Source: Heterodera schachtii (Eukaryota > Nematoda > Chromadorea > Rhabditida > Heteroderidae). Taken from it: DNA of 64,000 nucleotides. The position numbers and the translations under genes are program-made. The notes below the pieces were generated by a model, which had not been told where the DNA came from, did no database searches, and saw only the letters and a list, made by a program, of their open reading frames with translations. The stretch lies in the NCBI GenBank assembly GCA_023374025.1, contig SIJG01000151.1:19069-83068 (forward strand). The letters are read 5' to 3'. Below are positions 33,575-44,997 of the stretch, piece by piece. The first letter of the stretch is position 1; each line of letters starts with the position of its first letter.

Positions 33575-34243
33575 TAGGGTTGGGAATTATATGCACATGC
33601 ATATTTTTTTCCTGAACTGTGGGAGGCCTGAAACGCATGAAAAACATGTTTTTAGCTCGGTTCGAAGCTTCTATGATGACTTTCCATATGCATATTTTGC
33701 ATATTTGTGCATAATTCGCGATTTATGTGCATATTTGTATATTTGTGCATATTTTGGCATTTCGTGCATATTTTATGTGCATATTTGAGCATTTTTTCAA
33801 AAATCCTCTATTAGAACGGCCCCCATCAGCTAAATTAGCCTTTTTTACCTCTAAAGCCTGGAAAATTTCCAGAAAAAATCATTTTTAGCAAAATTTTCTA
33901 AAAAAATATTGCAAAAATTAATTTTCTTAAAAATTTGTAAATTTATGTCAAAAATAAAAAAAGCGAAAATTTCGCTTTTTGGGTTGATTTTTCGCTAAAA
34001 ATTCGTCAATCTTATCTTTATAATGTTTTTTTCATCTAAAATGATTTTTAATACCATATTTGGCCACTTTTGAAAGTTTTACCTTACACTTAGCGAATTT
34101 GAAGAAATTTTAAGAACTTATACCCTCAATTTGGAAAAATTTATGTGCATATTTTTCACTTTTTATGTGCATATTTTGCAAATTTTGGTGCATATTTCAT
34201 GCGCATATTTTAAGATTTTATATGCATATAATTCCCAACCCTA
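33575..34243. mobile_element. hAT-like MITE, TGTGCATATTT word
   Basis: Ends TAGGGTTGGGAATTATATGC, inverted at the right; perfect target duplication ATGATGAT (33567-33574, 34244-34251). The word TGTGCATATTT is repeated in both arms. The left arm carries CCTGAACTGTGGGAGGCCTG, then AAACGCATGAAAAACATG, the reverse complement of a segment in the right arm of the AAATAGGCT-word element at 57.5 kb, so the two families share a backbone. Confidence 0.9.
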
Positions 34244-34639
34244 ATGATGATCGATTATCGCTTTTCGAGACTCTTCTTGTGCCAGATAAATCCATTTTCG
34301 TTGTGCCAAGTTTGCAATGATATAATATTTGCGAAGCCGTGACCATGTAGTTGCATTTGTTCTAGCGCCACTATCAACAAATTTTTGGGTCGTCGATCAC
34401 TCAGCAAATTTTTAAGAAATTGTCGGCCGAGCCCAACGACACCAGCGGCCTCCTCTTTCTTCTAGTAAATTAAAGGAAAAAAAGGCAACAAATAACTTTA
34501 TTACGTAAAAGTCTTTAAGAAAATCTCAACTAAAGTAAAGCCCAAATTTGATACGTGTCGCGACTTTTGAGGGTCCCGACACTTGAGGAACTGACTGAGC
34601 TTTGAGTATAACCTCGACATTTGGGGACCCGGCTTTGAG

Positions 34640-35065
34640 GATTTCTTAAATTTAGTCATAAAAAATCGCAAAAAAAGTCGTAAAGATCGCCAAAAAGTCA
34701 ACGAAAAATGGCAAAAAAGGCAAGAAAATTTGGCATTTTTGGCGCAATTTTTTAGTCAAAATCACATTGAAATGCAGAATTTTCTTATCACAGAAGACAA
34801 ACGGAATAAAATATAAGATTTGGAAAAATTAAAAAAAAATTAGGAAATATTTTTTGAAAAAATTTTTACATAAAAAATTCAATTTTTAAGAGCAATTTTT
34901 GGAAAGTAAATTTTTAAAAAGTGGGAAAAAGTCAAAAAAAGTCATTATAAAAGTCACCGTAGAAGCTTCAAACAAAGTTAAAAACACTTTTTACGTAGGT
35001 TTTAGACCATCCCAAGTCAGCAGAAAAAAAAGTCATTTGACTAAAAGTGCCAGCCCTACTAATGA
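34640..35065. repeat. Decayed MITE of the AAAAGTCA word family
   Basis: AAAAAGTCGTAAAG, AAAAGTCAAC and AAAAAGTCATT words and a right end GTCATTTGACTAAAAGTGCC and AGCCCTA match the 43.6 and 53.1 kb elements. The left end is unclear. 34244-34639 shows no gene; one possible exon-like stretch near 34420 was not supported. Confidence 0.5.
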
Positions 35066-35294
35066 ATGGAAAGATAAAATGACTAGAGAAGAAAATAAAG
35101 ATAATTAAGAAACAAATTTTATAACAAATTCAATTATAAAAAAATAAAACTATTAAATACAAACGTAATTTCCATATGAAGACTCATTTGCTATATGTAA
35201 ATTTTTTATATTAATTATAGCACAAATGCATTTTTTAACTTTGATTATTTCCTTGAGCTTTTTAAATACTTAAAGAAATTTTCTGAAATTTTTA

Positions 35295-35729
35295 CATTGC
35301 TTCAATGCATCATTTGTATTGATTCAAATTTTGGTATTCCAATTATTTAATGATGATTTTAGCATCTATAGGCATCGCCGAAATTTAAAATTCAGAAAAA
35401 AATAATAAAGACTCGGACACCAGCAGCAGGGATCAAATATTAATGCTCGAAAAAGAAATTATATATTAACCAATAGACACAATTGGCAAGAAAATTAACA
35501 AATTATTAACGATTCATTCTTATTTATAACACCGAATAATTGAACATACACGAATAGAATATATAATTTCTTTTCGAGCATTAATATTTGATCCCTGCTG
35601 CTGGTGTCCGAGTCTTTATTATTTTTTTCTGAATTTTAAATTTCGGCGATGCCTATAGATGCTAAAATGATCATTAAAGAATTGGAATACCAAAATTTGA
35701 ATCAATACAAATGATGCATTGAAGCAATG
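35295..35729. repeat. Near-perfect 435-bp palindrome, arms about 170 bp
   Basis: CATTGCTTCAATGCATCATT at the left is exactly inverted at the right end, and the match continues through CGGACACCAGCAGCAGGGAT and GAGCATTAATATTTGATCC to a spacer of about 85 bp. Few mismatches between arms imply a recent origin or gene conversion. No target duplication evident. Confidence 0.9.
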
Positions 35730-35747
35730 ATCCATTTTTCATCTGAA

Positions 35748-36016
35748 CCCGTCAGTTCGGCGCTCACTATTCGGCGCGAAGCAAAAAAAAGAAAACTCAA
35801 CAAATTATTTTTTTTGAAAAAACCCTAGTTTTTTGAAAAGTTAATCCCCTCCAATAATTTAAAAAAAACCAACCTTCTAGTTTTTTGAAAACTTAACCCT
35901 CTCAAATATTTTTTTTGTAAACCTTTAGTTTTTAAAAAAATACTTGGGAGTGAAATTAAAAAAAATTTTGTTGAATTTTAAATCTTTGGCGCCGAATCGT
36001 GTGGCGCCTGGAAGCA
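35748..36016. repeat. Element with TTCGGCGC words (X1 type)
   Basis: CGTCAGTTCGGCGCTCACTA and TTCGGCGCGAAGC at the left, and GGCGCCGAATCG and GTGGCGCC at the right. The arrangement matches X1 at 1.98 kb with CGGCGC in place of GGGCGC. Internal sequence is AT-rich without backbone match. Confidence 0.5.
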
Positions 36017-37470
36017 TTTGCTTTTTTATTCTTAATTATTTTGAATATTTGAGAAGAATTTTTATTAAAAGTGGGTTTATTAAATATTTTCTTTTTCTTT
36101 ATAAATAGATCAGAAGTTACAGATTGTTTTTTTGCTAAATGAATGTTTTCATTCATTGTCGTATTTTTGCTTCTTTATGATTAGAGTTTTTATATTTCTC
36201 TGACTTCAAAATTAACCTTTTTAAAAAATAAAATTGTAAGCATTTTATTTTTCAAAAAAGGTATCATATAATTTGGCTCAACGCATGTCCTATTTAATTT
36301 TGTTTTTATTAAAAGTTTTTGGCATTTTCTTTTGGAATGCATCATTTTTTTGTTCCTTTCCTATTTTTCTGTTTTAATTTAAGTGAGTTGTTTTGTAAAT
36401 TTAATAATTTCTACTAAAAAGGGTAATTTTGCTAAGAGTTTAATTTCATATTACTTACAAAATTATAAAAAAGTTCAATTAATTGGTCGCTTAAATGCTT
36501 CATTAATATTATTTTTTCTTGCTTTTCAATATTCTTATTTCGGTTTTTTTAGATGAAAAATTGAAAGTTTATTTATGATTAAATACCGTACTTACTGTTT
36601 TTTTTTCTTCTTTTTTGCAGAATATGTTTTGTTTTGCTTCAGATAATTACCAATTTTAATTATCATAAATAATTTATCAATTTATCCAGCAAAAAAACAC
36701 ATATTTACGTTAATTAAAGAAAGTGATTCATTTTTGGAATAATTCAAAAAGTCCTCTAATTAATCTTTAAGTTAAATTGGTAAACTTTTCAGCATTTAAA
36801 TGTATGACAAGGATGAACTCAGTTTGTCTGTATTGCTTTATGTAGAAATATATTTTATATTTTATTATTATTTATTCCATTTCTATTATTAAAATATAAT
36901 CTTACCGTAATGAATATTTTTCATTTTTATTACCTCAAATTAATGAGATGAATAATATAGACAATTTTTATCATTTAAGGGCGCGTGAATACAAGACAAT
37001 GATATTTTAAATATTTAAACTATTTTTCAAATATTTTAAGTTACCATAGCGGATATTTAAGCTTTCTTAGTTGCTTTAATATTGTAAATTTAAAATAAAT
37101 TTTGGCATTTAACCGAACTCTAGACTTTTAACACAATGAAAAAAACTTTATTATTTTATTCTTTAGTTACTTGCATATAAAAATTATTTTATTCTTCCGT
37201 ATTTTTTCATCATTCTTATGCCATTGACCATATTCTGGTGTTCATGCAGTTGCGTCTATTTTTTATTTTTAAATATTATTTTTTTTCATTTTATTAGCTA
37301 AAATTAAAATATTTTAGTAGTTTATGTCTACTAAAAAAAGATTTCGCCAATTTTCTGATTTAATTATATAAAATACTTAAGGATAGAAAATTAAAAGAAT
37401 TTCCTTTATTTAAGATAAAAATAAATTAAATTTTCGTAAAATTTGCAACTTTTTGGCATTTGATATTTTT
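36017..37470. other. AT-rich intergenic DNA
   Basis: Very AT-rich, no repeat structure or coding signal seen. Confidence 0.5.
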
Positions 37471-37497
37471 TAGGCATAAAACTGGGGGACATTGGCG

Positions 37498-38211
37498 ATG
37501 GAAACTGAGAAATTTTCTGAATTTACGAAAGAAGTGGGAAATAGACGGAACAGCGAAGCCGTGCAAATGAAGGGATTTGAGTGGAAAATATCGGCAGACA
37601 TAACAACGGATGAGAAAGACGGCACCGACAAATATTTGGGCTTTTATCTTTTGTGCTTCCCTCCGCCGAAAAATGGTGAAAATATGAGAATTTCTAATTG
37701 CATTCATTAGTTTTTGATTGCCATAGATGGCATTTGTTGGAGCTGCGAATGTTCGGCAACCCTTCGAATTGTTTCACAAAAGAGCGGAACGGCGGATTTT
37801 ACTCAAAAATTTGACAGAATTTTCAATAACAAAGCTAACAGCTGGGGCTTCCCAAATTTTACTTCTACGGTGAGTGTCACCAGTCAACTTTGTTTGGGTC
37901 GATGGCAACTCGTACAAAAATCAATTAAAGTTTTACAAGATAAAGCCTAAGCTTAAGCCTAAGCCTAGGCCCGAGCAAGCCTAAGCCAAGGCCTAGCCTA
38001 AAGCCTAGGCTTAACCTAAAAAATTGTACGAGTTGCCTTTTGTACGAATTGGCATGACACACCACTTTCTTTGCTAATTTTTTGTAAAATCCAGGAATTT
38101 ATTATGGATTCGGACCAAGGATTGTATGACGACGAGGACAAAGTGACATTGGCCATTGATTTTGCGGTGGAAGAAAAAGAGACAAAGCGCAAATTGGTCG
38201 ATTATGAATAA
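37498..38211 (+). CDS. MATH-domain protein, 145 aa
   Basis: Exons 37498-37675, 37727-37869 and 38095-38211 total 438 nt in frame. The product has the MATH (meprin and TRAF homology) pattern: AVQMKGFEWKISADI, YLGFYLLCFPPP, WSCECSATLRIVSQK, FNNKANSWGFPNF, EFIMDSDQGLYDDEDKVTLA. MATH domains bind short peptides, often as substrate adaptors with BTB and cullin-3; no BTB domain is present here, as in the MATH-only proteins I recall from cyst nematodes. No signal peptide. An acceptor-like TTTTTAG just upstream (37473) could mark a further 5-prime exon, but a TAA in frame makes the ATG at 37498 the best start. Intron 2 holds a hairpin-flanked telomere-like repeat. Confidence 0.75.
37940..38020. repeat. 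Interstitial TTAGGC-like (GCCTAA) repeat in MATH gene intron 2
   Basis: AAGCCTAAGC, TTAAGCCTAAGCCTAGGC and AAGCCTAAGCC units, about eight degenerate copies of GCCTAA, the complement of the nematode telomere unit TTAGGC. It is flanked by GGCAACTCGTACAAAAA on the left and TTGTACGAGTTGCC inverted on the right. Confidence 0.6.
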
Positions 38212-39676
38212 GCCGTCCAATCACTACTCACTTTCTGATCTTTTGTCAAATCTTATAAATAAAATCCAGCAGCAATTTCCTTTTGGAAATTATTTATTGA
38301 GCAAGATTTTCCCAGAAATTTATTAATATGAAAATATTCCTTAGCCATTTTCGAGATTTTAGCTTAGATTTAATTAATCCATTTCATATTGTTCTGTTAT
38401 GCCGTCCCCAATGTCATGATCCCGAAAAACCACAACACTTCTAGGTGATTTGAGGGCTAATCAAGAATCTTGACTGAATTTGGACTCATTTCTAAACCCA
38501 AACCCGAATTCAAAACTAAATTAAAATTCATTAAACCATGTGACGACACTTTTCAAAAGTATTTATTTTAAATTTATTAACAACATAAAATTTTGAAAAA
38601 CGAAAAAATCAATGAGTTAAGTTTTAATAACATACATACATCGGTTTTAGTGCACATTATGATTCCAAACAATTAACCATACCTTCTTTTATACAATAAA
38701 CTTGTTCATTTTCGAACAAATCCTAAATTTTTATGTTATTTAAAAAGCACAAAGTCTGAAAAAGCTAAAATATATAATTCTCAGCGTTTAGGGAATTACC
38801 AAAAAATCTACTTAATTAAATAATTGTTGATTACTTATCGAGTTTTATAAATTTCTTAAAACGTCAGCATTCTCTTATTTTTTTTGTTTTTCTTATCTCC
38901 ATCAGACTTTGTATAATTCGCTAATTTGAATTTTCGACTTTTTGTTTGAGTTCAGACCCGGGCTTCCGAAACCGAAATAACTTTGAAAAATAAAAATGTT
39001 CTTTTTGTTGCAATGATAAATTTACTTGTGTTTTATTTATTAGGATAAAACTAAGCGATTTCCTGAAACCGGATTAGCTGTAAGAACTTGTAAGAATAAT
39101 TTTCGAAATCGTATACCTAAACACGGCGAGTCAATTTTGGGCTCCAAGTACAATTAAGTTGGATTTTTCGTCTTAGTGGTCTGTGAGTTAGTCACCAAAA
39201 GGGGGGTCTCATGTTCAAGTCCTCCTTATGTTATGTGTTAATTTCAATTTCTTCTTTTTAAAGAAAAAGGAAGATTATTTTTTTATTAATAAACGTTTTC
39301 GTGTCAATAAAAAATCATATTCAAAAAGCGTTGGTTACGTACAGCACCGATAATTTTGTGAAATTTGTTAGCTTATAACTTTGTCAATAATAGATCAAAA
39401 AAATCATTTTATGCTCATTTTGAAGGGAGAATTCTGAAGAATATTTCTAAGTTAGTCAAAAGTTTAAAAAAATTGTTTATTGGCAAATAAATTATAAAAA
39501 AGAATTAAAATTTCCACCGGTACAATTTTCTTCAATTGTATAGTTCAATATTTTAACCCTACTTATAGGATAATGCTTTGCTTATTTACCAAAATGCTTT
39601 TTAACTCGAGATCGGCTCTTCTATTTTTACAAAGGAAAAGCCCAAAAAATTTTAAGTTTTGAAAGTTTTGGCGTTG
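38212..39676. other. Intergenic; weak pseudo-tRNA/SINE-like motif
   Basis: No gene seen. 39168-39222 has TTAGTGGTCTGTGAGTTAGT and CATGTTCAAGTCCTCC, reminiscent of tRNA A and B boxes, but stems do not pair, so it may be a decayed SINE at most. Confidence 0.3.
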
Positions 39677-41312
39677 GCTCCATGACATTTCGCCAACTGG
39701 ACATTTCGCCAACTAAGCCAAATTCGGACGTTTCGCCAACTAACCATAATTCTGACATTTCGCCAACTGACATTTCGCCAACTTAACATCTCGCCAATTG
39801 ACATCTCGCCAACTGAACATCTCGCCAACTAAGCCAAATTCGGACGTCTCGCCAACTCACCCAAAAAATGACATTTCGCCAACTAATTTTGCCATCTACT
39901 CTAAAATTGTTTTTTTCTCTAGAATAATAGTATAGTTTAATATAATGTGTATCTATGAAAAAACAGGGCCCTAACAAAGGAGAGGTACCCAAGTGACCGT
40001 GGGACTTCCGAATGAAACTTTCAGGGTAGGTAGATTACCCCCCTTTTGTATTATAAAATTTTTATTTTGGTCTTAATATTTTTCAATTTTTATTTTATAT
40101 GATAGAATAAAATTTTGAAATTGAAAAATACTCCCAAAAAACCAAAAAGTTCTCTGCTAGAACTTTCAATTTAAAAAATAATTTTATCTGAAAAAAAGAC
40201 CAATTTTATCCTCGAAGAAGCTTAAATGTATTTGTTTTTCAATTAAACGGCGAAAATGTTAAAGAAAGATTTTCTGTGATTTTACATAAGGACACTAGAT
40301 TTTTCAAATTTTTAACAAATATTTCGAACATATTTTTGCATATTTTTTGGTTTTTCAAAATTAAGGTTGTATAAAAATGAAAAAAATTTTATGACCAAAT
40401 TTATGAATGTTAAAAAGTTTAAAATTTTTGAAAATGTTTTAAGAAAGAACAATAAATTTGGTTTTTTGGGAGTAGTTTTCAATTTCAAAATTTTATTCTA
40501 TCATATAAAATAAAAATTGAAAAATATTAAGACCAAAATTATTAATGTTAAAAATGTTTAAAAATATTTTTTATAGATAAAAGAACCAAAACAATTATTT
40601 GCAGGGTGGGGGAATTGAACTTTAGAAGAAGAAAAAAAGAATGGAAGGCACACCCACTTGGCCATCGACGCTCACATTGGCTTCTCTTTCTTTGTAAATG
40701 ATATTGATAAGGCAAAAAGGAAAAGCTTCATATCTCGGCCAGAAGCTTCATTTAGCAAAAATGAAAAAAATTTTATAATACAAAAGGGGGGTAATCTACC
40801 TACCCTGAAAGTTTCATTCGGAAGTCCCACGGTCACTTGGGTACCTCTCCTTTGTCAGTGATTTTCCTGCTTATCATATCACTTATCAATTCATCGCAGT
40901 GACTGTATTTCTTTGATGAGACTCAGAATCCCTACGTATCATCGTGCCTGGCAAAAAAACAACTCATTCGGTTCTGTTCTGACATGAAATGTACAAAGGA
41001 TTCTGATTCTCTGACCCAATAGAAAATTCACTGCTCTGAATTGTTAAGAGAGCAGATATACATTTATATAATTTTTATTATCATTAAATCAATATATGAC
41101 TAAAAAAATTATGTTAGTTTAGTTGGCGAAATGTCAGTTGGCAAAACGTCCGAATTTAGCTTAGTTGGCGAAACTTCCGAATTTGGCTTAGTTGGCAAAA
41201 TGTCATTTTTTGGGTGAGTTGGCGAAACGTCTGAATTTGGCTTAGTTGGCGAGATGTCAGTTGGCGAAATGTCAGTTGGCGAGATGTCCAGTTGGCGAAA
41301 TGTCGGTACACC
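39677..41312. mobile_element. Long TIR element of tandem GACATTTCGCCAACT words, 10-bp TSD
   Basis: Both ends are tandem arrays of GACATTTCGCCAACT with variants (GACGTTTCGCC, CATCTCGCC), inverted relative to each other. The direct repeat TTTGGCGTTG flanks it (39667-39676, 41313-41322), a length fitting Mutator-like elements. No transposase ORF; the middle is occupied by a nested inverted-repeat element. Confidence 0.8.
39974..40855. mobile_element. Nested 882-bp inverted-repeat element
   Basis: ACAAAGGAGAGGTACCCAAG, GTGACCGTGGGACTTCCG and GGTAGGTAGATTACCCCCC at the left recur inverted at the right, and arms continue with ACTCCCAAAAAACC and TTTTATTCTATCATATAAAA blocks, giving TIRs of well over 100 bp. 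No ORF of note. Confidence 0.8.
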
Positions 41313-41631
41313 TTTGGCGTTGTGATTACTAAATAAAAAATAAACTTATTTGCACTGGGAGCCCAAAATTGACTCGCCGTGTAAACCAATCGTTCTTCTC
41401 GGCATGTAAATTACGAATCCAGAGACATTTTTGGGCGAAAAAGAATTCACAAAAGTAATAAAAAAAGAATTACGCTCTAAAAAAGCTAACGGAATTCATT
41501 CATTCATTTGTCGTGTAAACTGGAGTAGAGCCAAACATCAAAAACATATTTTTTTTTTTTTGTCAATTTCATCATTTATTGTTTTTTGCTATGTCTGTTA
41601 TGTTTTTGTGTTCTTTTGGTTCTCTCATTTT

Positions 41632-42121
41632 GGTACTTGTACAGTTTGGACCACATAAAAAAAAAAAATTTATTTTTGTTTTTAATAATAAAAAAGTGTT
41701 TTCCAGGGGTATTCGGGGTCGCTGATCACGAATATAACCTCCATTTCGGCCAATTTCGAACCCCGGACCCGAATTCGAACAAAAGTCGAGAAAATTTTTT
41801 AACCAAAATCATTCTTTATTGTCCAAAATCGATTCAAATGCACTGAAACCAATAGAAAATAGAGGTCCATGGCCATTTCATGCATAGAAAATAGGGATCC
41901 ATGGCAATTTCATGCATTTGAATCGATTTTTTGACAATAAGGTGGATTTTGTAAAAATCAATTTCCGACTTTTGTTCGAATTCGGGTTTGGGGTTCGGAA
42001 TTGGCAGAAATGGAGGTTATATTCGTGATCATCGACCCCGAATACCCGTGGAAAACACCTTTTAGCATTAAAAACAAAACAAAAAATTTTTTATTTATGT
42101 GGTCCAAACTGTACAAGTACC
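41632..42121. mobile_element. Complete FB foldback element, 8-bp TSD
   Basis: Ends GGTACTTGTACAGTTTGGAC, inverted at the right; target duplication CTCATTTT (41624-41631, 42122-42129). Arms carry GGGTATTCGGGGTCGCTGAT and TTCGAACCCCGGACCCGAAT, the family core. This copy defines the family. It ends 103 bp before the start codon of gene I. Confidence 0.9.
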
Positions 42122-42224
42122 CTCATTTTTCCTAAATGTCTATGTTTTAAGTTAATAACAGTTTGCTCTTTTGGGGATCATCAATCAATTGAAAAGCGAC
42201 AAAAGTGTGCTAATTGCAGCAGAA

Positions 42225-43642
42225 ATGAACCGACGGTAATAAAATTTTAAAATTAAATTTTCATTTACCCTGCTTTTTTTCTCATTTAGTTGGATTTGTA
42301 ACGACGTGTGGATGGACATTCTGCCATCCTTTAACCGTCCCCAACTCGGCCTCAAAATGGCACTGATTTCGCCACGTTTCGATGCGCTGGTGGACAAACA
42401 TTTCGATGGCATAACAGAATTCAATATATTGAGACCAATCCTAATTCACAATGACACTGGACCAAAAGCAAAACTATCAAAATGCATTGATGGCAGATTT
42501 GTGCAATTGCCATGGCCCGACCATCCGTTGCCCAACAAAATCAGCTTTAACCATCTTCGGATTGAGTAATTTAAACATTACATGTTTCCAGGTCCACTTC
42601 AGCCAATTCCGAACCCCGGACCCGAATTCTAACAAAAGTCGAAAATTCACTTTCACAAAAATCCGCCTTTATTGTCCTAAATCAATTCAGATGAAATTTC
42701 ATACAATTTTAAAATCCGAGAGATGGGCGTATTCCTTCAATTTTTTTTTTTTTTACTTTTTCAGGTACATTGACCACTCCGTCATCACATTTCTCCGTTC
42801 CAATCAGCAAATTTTTAACAAAGGGGCCAATCTGTGTCCGTGGATTCCTTGTTACTATGCCGCGGCCGACGTCCAGCCGATTTGGGATGTTTTTGTCCGG
42901 GAAATTTGGCCCATTTTTGCGCCAAACATTCGCCATTTGAGCTTTTCCTATGGCGATCATTTGGACAATTTGTTGCGCCGCACTTCGCCAACAATTCTCA
43001 CCGATCTCAACATTAATTCAATCAATTCCGGTCGCCTGTGCCCCGGCATAATTGCTGATGTTGGCGCCAAATGCAAAAACTTGTGCCGGGCAAGCGTTGG
43101 CCAAATGGCTGCACACTCCGAGAAAAGATGGTCACCCAAAGCGATTGCATTGCGCAGATAGCGCAGAAAGAAACCTTGAATGGGTCAAAAATTTCAAAGA
43201 GGTGTCGCTACATTTTCATATTTTTATTTGAATTTGTTTCGTTTTGACATTTTTATTTAAATTTGTTTAGCTTTTTGTCCGTGCCCGTACTTCTGTCAGC
43301 TACAAAATTAATTATGGAATTTGTGCGCCGATACCAATTGAGCCATTTGAATTGGTGAATGAACGGACCAAAGAAATGCTGGCATTGATGTTGGAAGGAA
43401 GTTATTATTCGGTGTTGAAGCGATGCCCAATTGTTGGGGAGACGGCGGCGGTTCAGTGGAAAGACGACGAAAATTCGGATGCCAATTTGAACAATGTGGT
43501 TTTTGATTTGTATTATGACAAGAATTGCATTGGGTGAGCAACAAAGCAACAGCAACAACTTTTATTCAAAGTTCGATGAATTTTCAGGCAGTTGTCTCCG
43601 CCGCCAGCAAAAGCGAGTCAAAGCAGCGAAAAGGGCGTCTGA
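42225..43642 (+). pseudogene. Family gene I (group 1), frameshifted in exon 3
   Basis: Exons 42225-42235 (MNRR), 42290-42565, 42765-43201, 43271-43533 and 43588-43642. Exon 2 carries WICNDVWMDILPSFNRPQLG and PLPNKISFNHLRIE. Exon 3 reads YIDHSVITFLRSNQQIF, QPIWDVFVREIWPIF and RRTSPTILTDL, then an extra base near 43075 (GGCGCCAAATG) shifts it out of the AGQALAKWLHTP frame, which resumes one register over to WVKNFKE. Exon 4 is open (FELVNERTKEMLALM, LKRCP). Intron 2 holds a piece of FB sequence (42590-42680). The stop codon is followed at once by a hAT-like MITE whose target duplication includes the TGA. Confidence 0.82.
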
Positions 43643-43646
43643 TTAT

Positions 43647-44286
43647 TAGGGATGGGAATTTAAGTCACGAAAAAACTCAAAAAAGTCGACTTAAAAAGTC
43701 ATGAAAAATCGTCAAAAAGTCATGAAAAAGTCATAAAAAATGCCAAAAAGTCACAAAAAGTGCAAAAAAGTCATGCAAAAATAACCAAAAAGTCACCTAA
43801 AAATACCAAAAAAACACTAAATAAATCCAAAAAAGTCATGAAAAATTAGCCAAATGTAATTAAATCCAAAAGCTGTTTTAAACAATTCTTCGAAGAAAGT
43901 AATTTAAAAACGACTAATTTTAACGGAAAAAAATATTCAAAAGTGTTACACCGCCAGATTTTTATTTTATTTTATATTTTTCAGTCCCGTCATTTGAGTC
44001 CTTATGTTATAAGAAATTTCAGTTCCATCTCGAAGATTGACTTATTTTTCGGAATTTTCATCACAAAAAGTCAAATTTTGCCTCAAAAAGTTAAAAAAAT
44101 CACGAAAAAAGTCGCAAAAACTCAAAAAAGTCATAAAAATCCCAAAAAGTGCAAAAAAGTCAAAAAAAGTCACCAAAAAATGCATGTTAGAAGCTTCGAA
44201 CAAAGTTTAGAACACTTTTGAAGTCATTTTAAGGTCATTTATAGTCAGCAAAAAAAAAAGTCATTTGACTTAAATTCCCATCCCTA
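43647..44286. mobile_element. hAT-like MITE, AAAAGTCAT word, copy 1
   Basis: Ends TAGGGATGGGAATTTAAGTC, inverted at right; target duplication CTGATTAT (43639-43646, 44287-44294). The word AAAAAGTCA(T) recurs more than fifteen times. Right arm has GAAGCTTCGAACAAAG. Sister copy at 53.06 kb. Confidence 0.92.
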
Positions 44287-44294
44287 CTGATTAT

Positions 44295-44990
44295 GTGGAC
44301 AAATGAATTTTTGGCACTTGACAAATGGTCGATCATTTCGATTTATTGATGGAAAAATTGTTGCTTTGTTATATTAATACCATTTTTTCTTCTCTTTAAA
44401 GTGTTCATTTTATTTGATCAAAATACTGAGCCTTTATTTTGAGTTTTTGGGCATTTCCGAAACCGGCCCTAAAAAGATGCTCGGGAAATGCAAGAAATTG
44501 TCCGTTTTGTTCATATTCCAATCCACAGGAAATGCCCGTTGGCGATGCTTTATTTGGCTTTTCATCTTCCCATTAAATTATTTTGCCAGCGCTGTTCCAA
44601 GCAATTAAAATAAAATAAATTTCTGTTTTGGTTAGTGGTGTTAAAATCAGCACTTTTAATTTTCAGTGTAAAATCATTTCACTTTGTTTTTCGTTTCATT
44701 TTTTCCTTGGTGGCATAAGCTTTGAATACCAAAAAAAAACTCGAAAACAAATTTTAGAACTCCAACTAAAATGATCCATTGCCTAGCGTTCCGGTCTCTA
44801 AAAATTGAAAACCCCAAAAAATTCTTACAAATGCATTCAATTTTCAGGGTGCCAATTTAAACATAATAAAAATTTGATCATTCCAACAAAAAAGAACATT
44901 TCTATGAGCACGTCAAAATAGTCTCAAATTTATTTCCAATTCCGCAATTCAAATTGATCGATCACTTCTCAACAAATCATCCATCCATTC
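44295..44990. other. Intergenic
   Basis: AT-rich sequence with no supported gene; a 64-codon frame at 44414 lacks any recognisable motif. Confidence 0.4.
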
Positions 44991-44997
44991 ATTTCTA

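Noticed and set aside
33567..33790. Cys/Tyr/Phe-rich frame at 33.6 kb
   Set aside because: Lies wholly within the TGTGCATATTT MITE and is created by the word.
39168..39222. tRNA-like A and B boxes
   Set aside because: Acceptor, D, anticodon and T stems do not pair; at most a decayed SINE.
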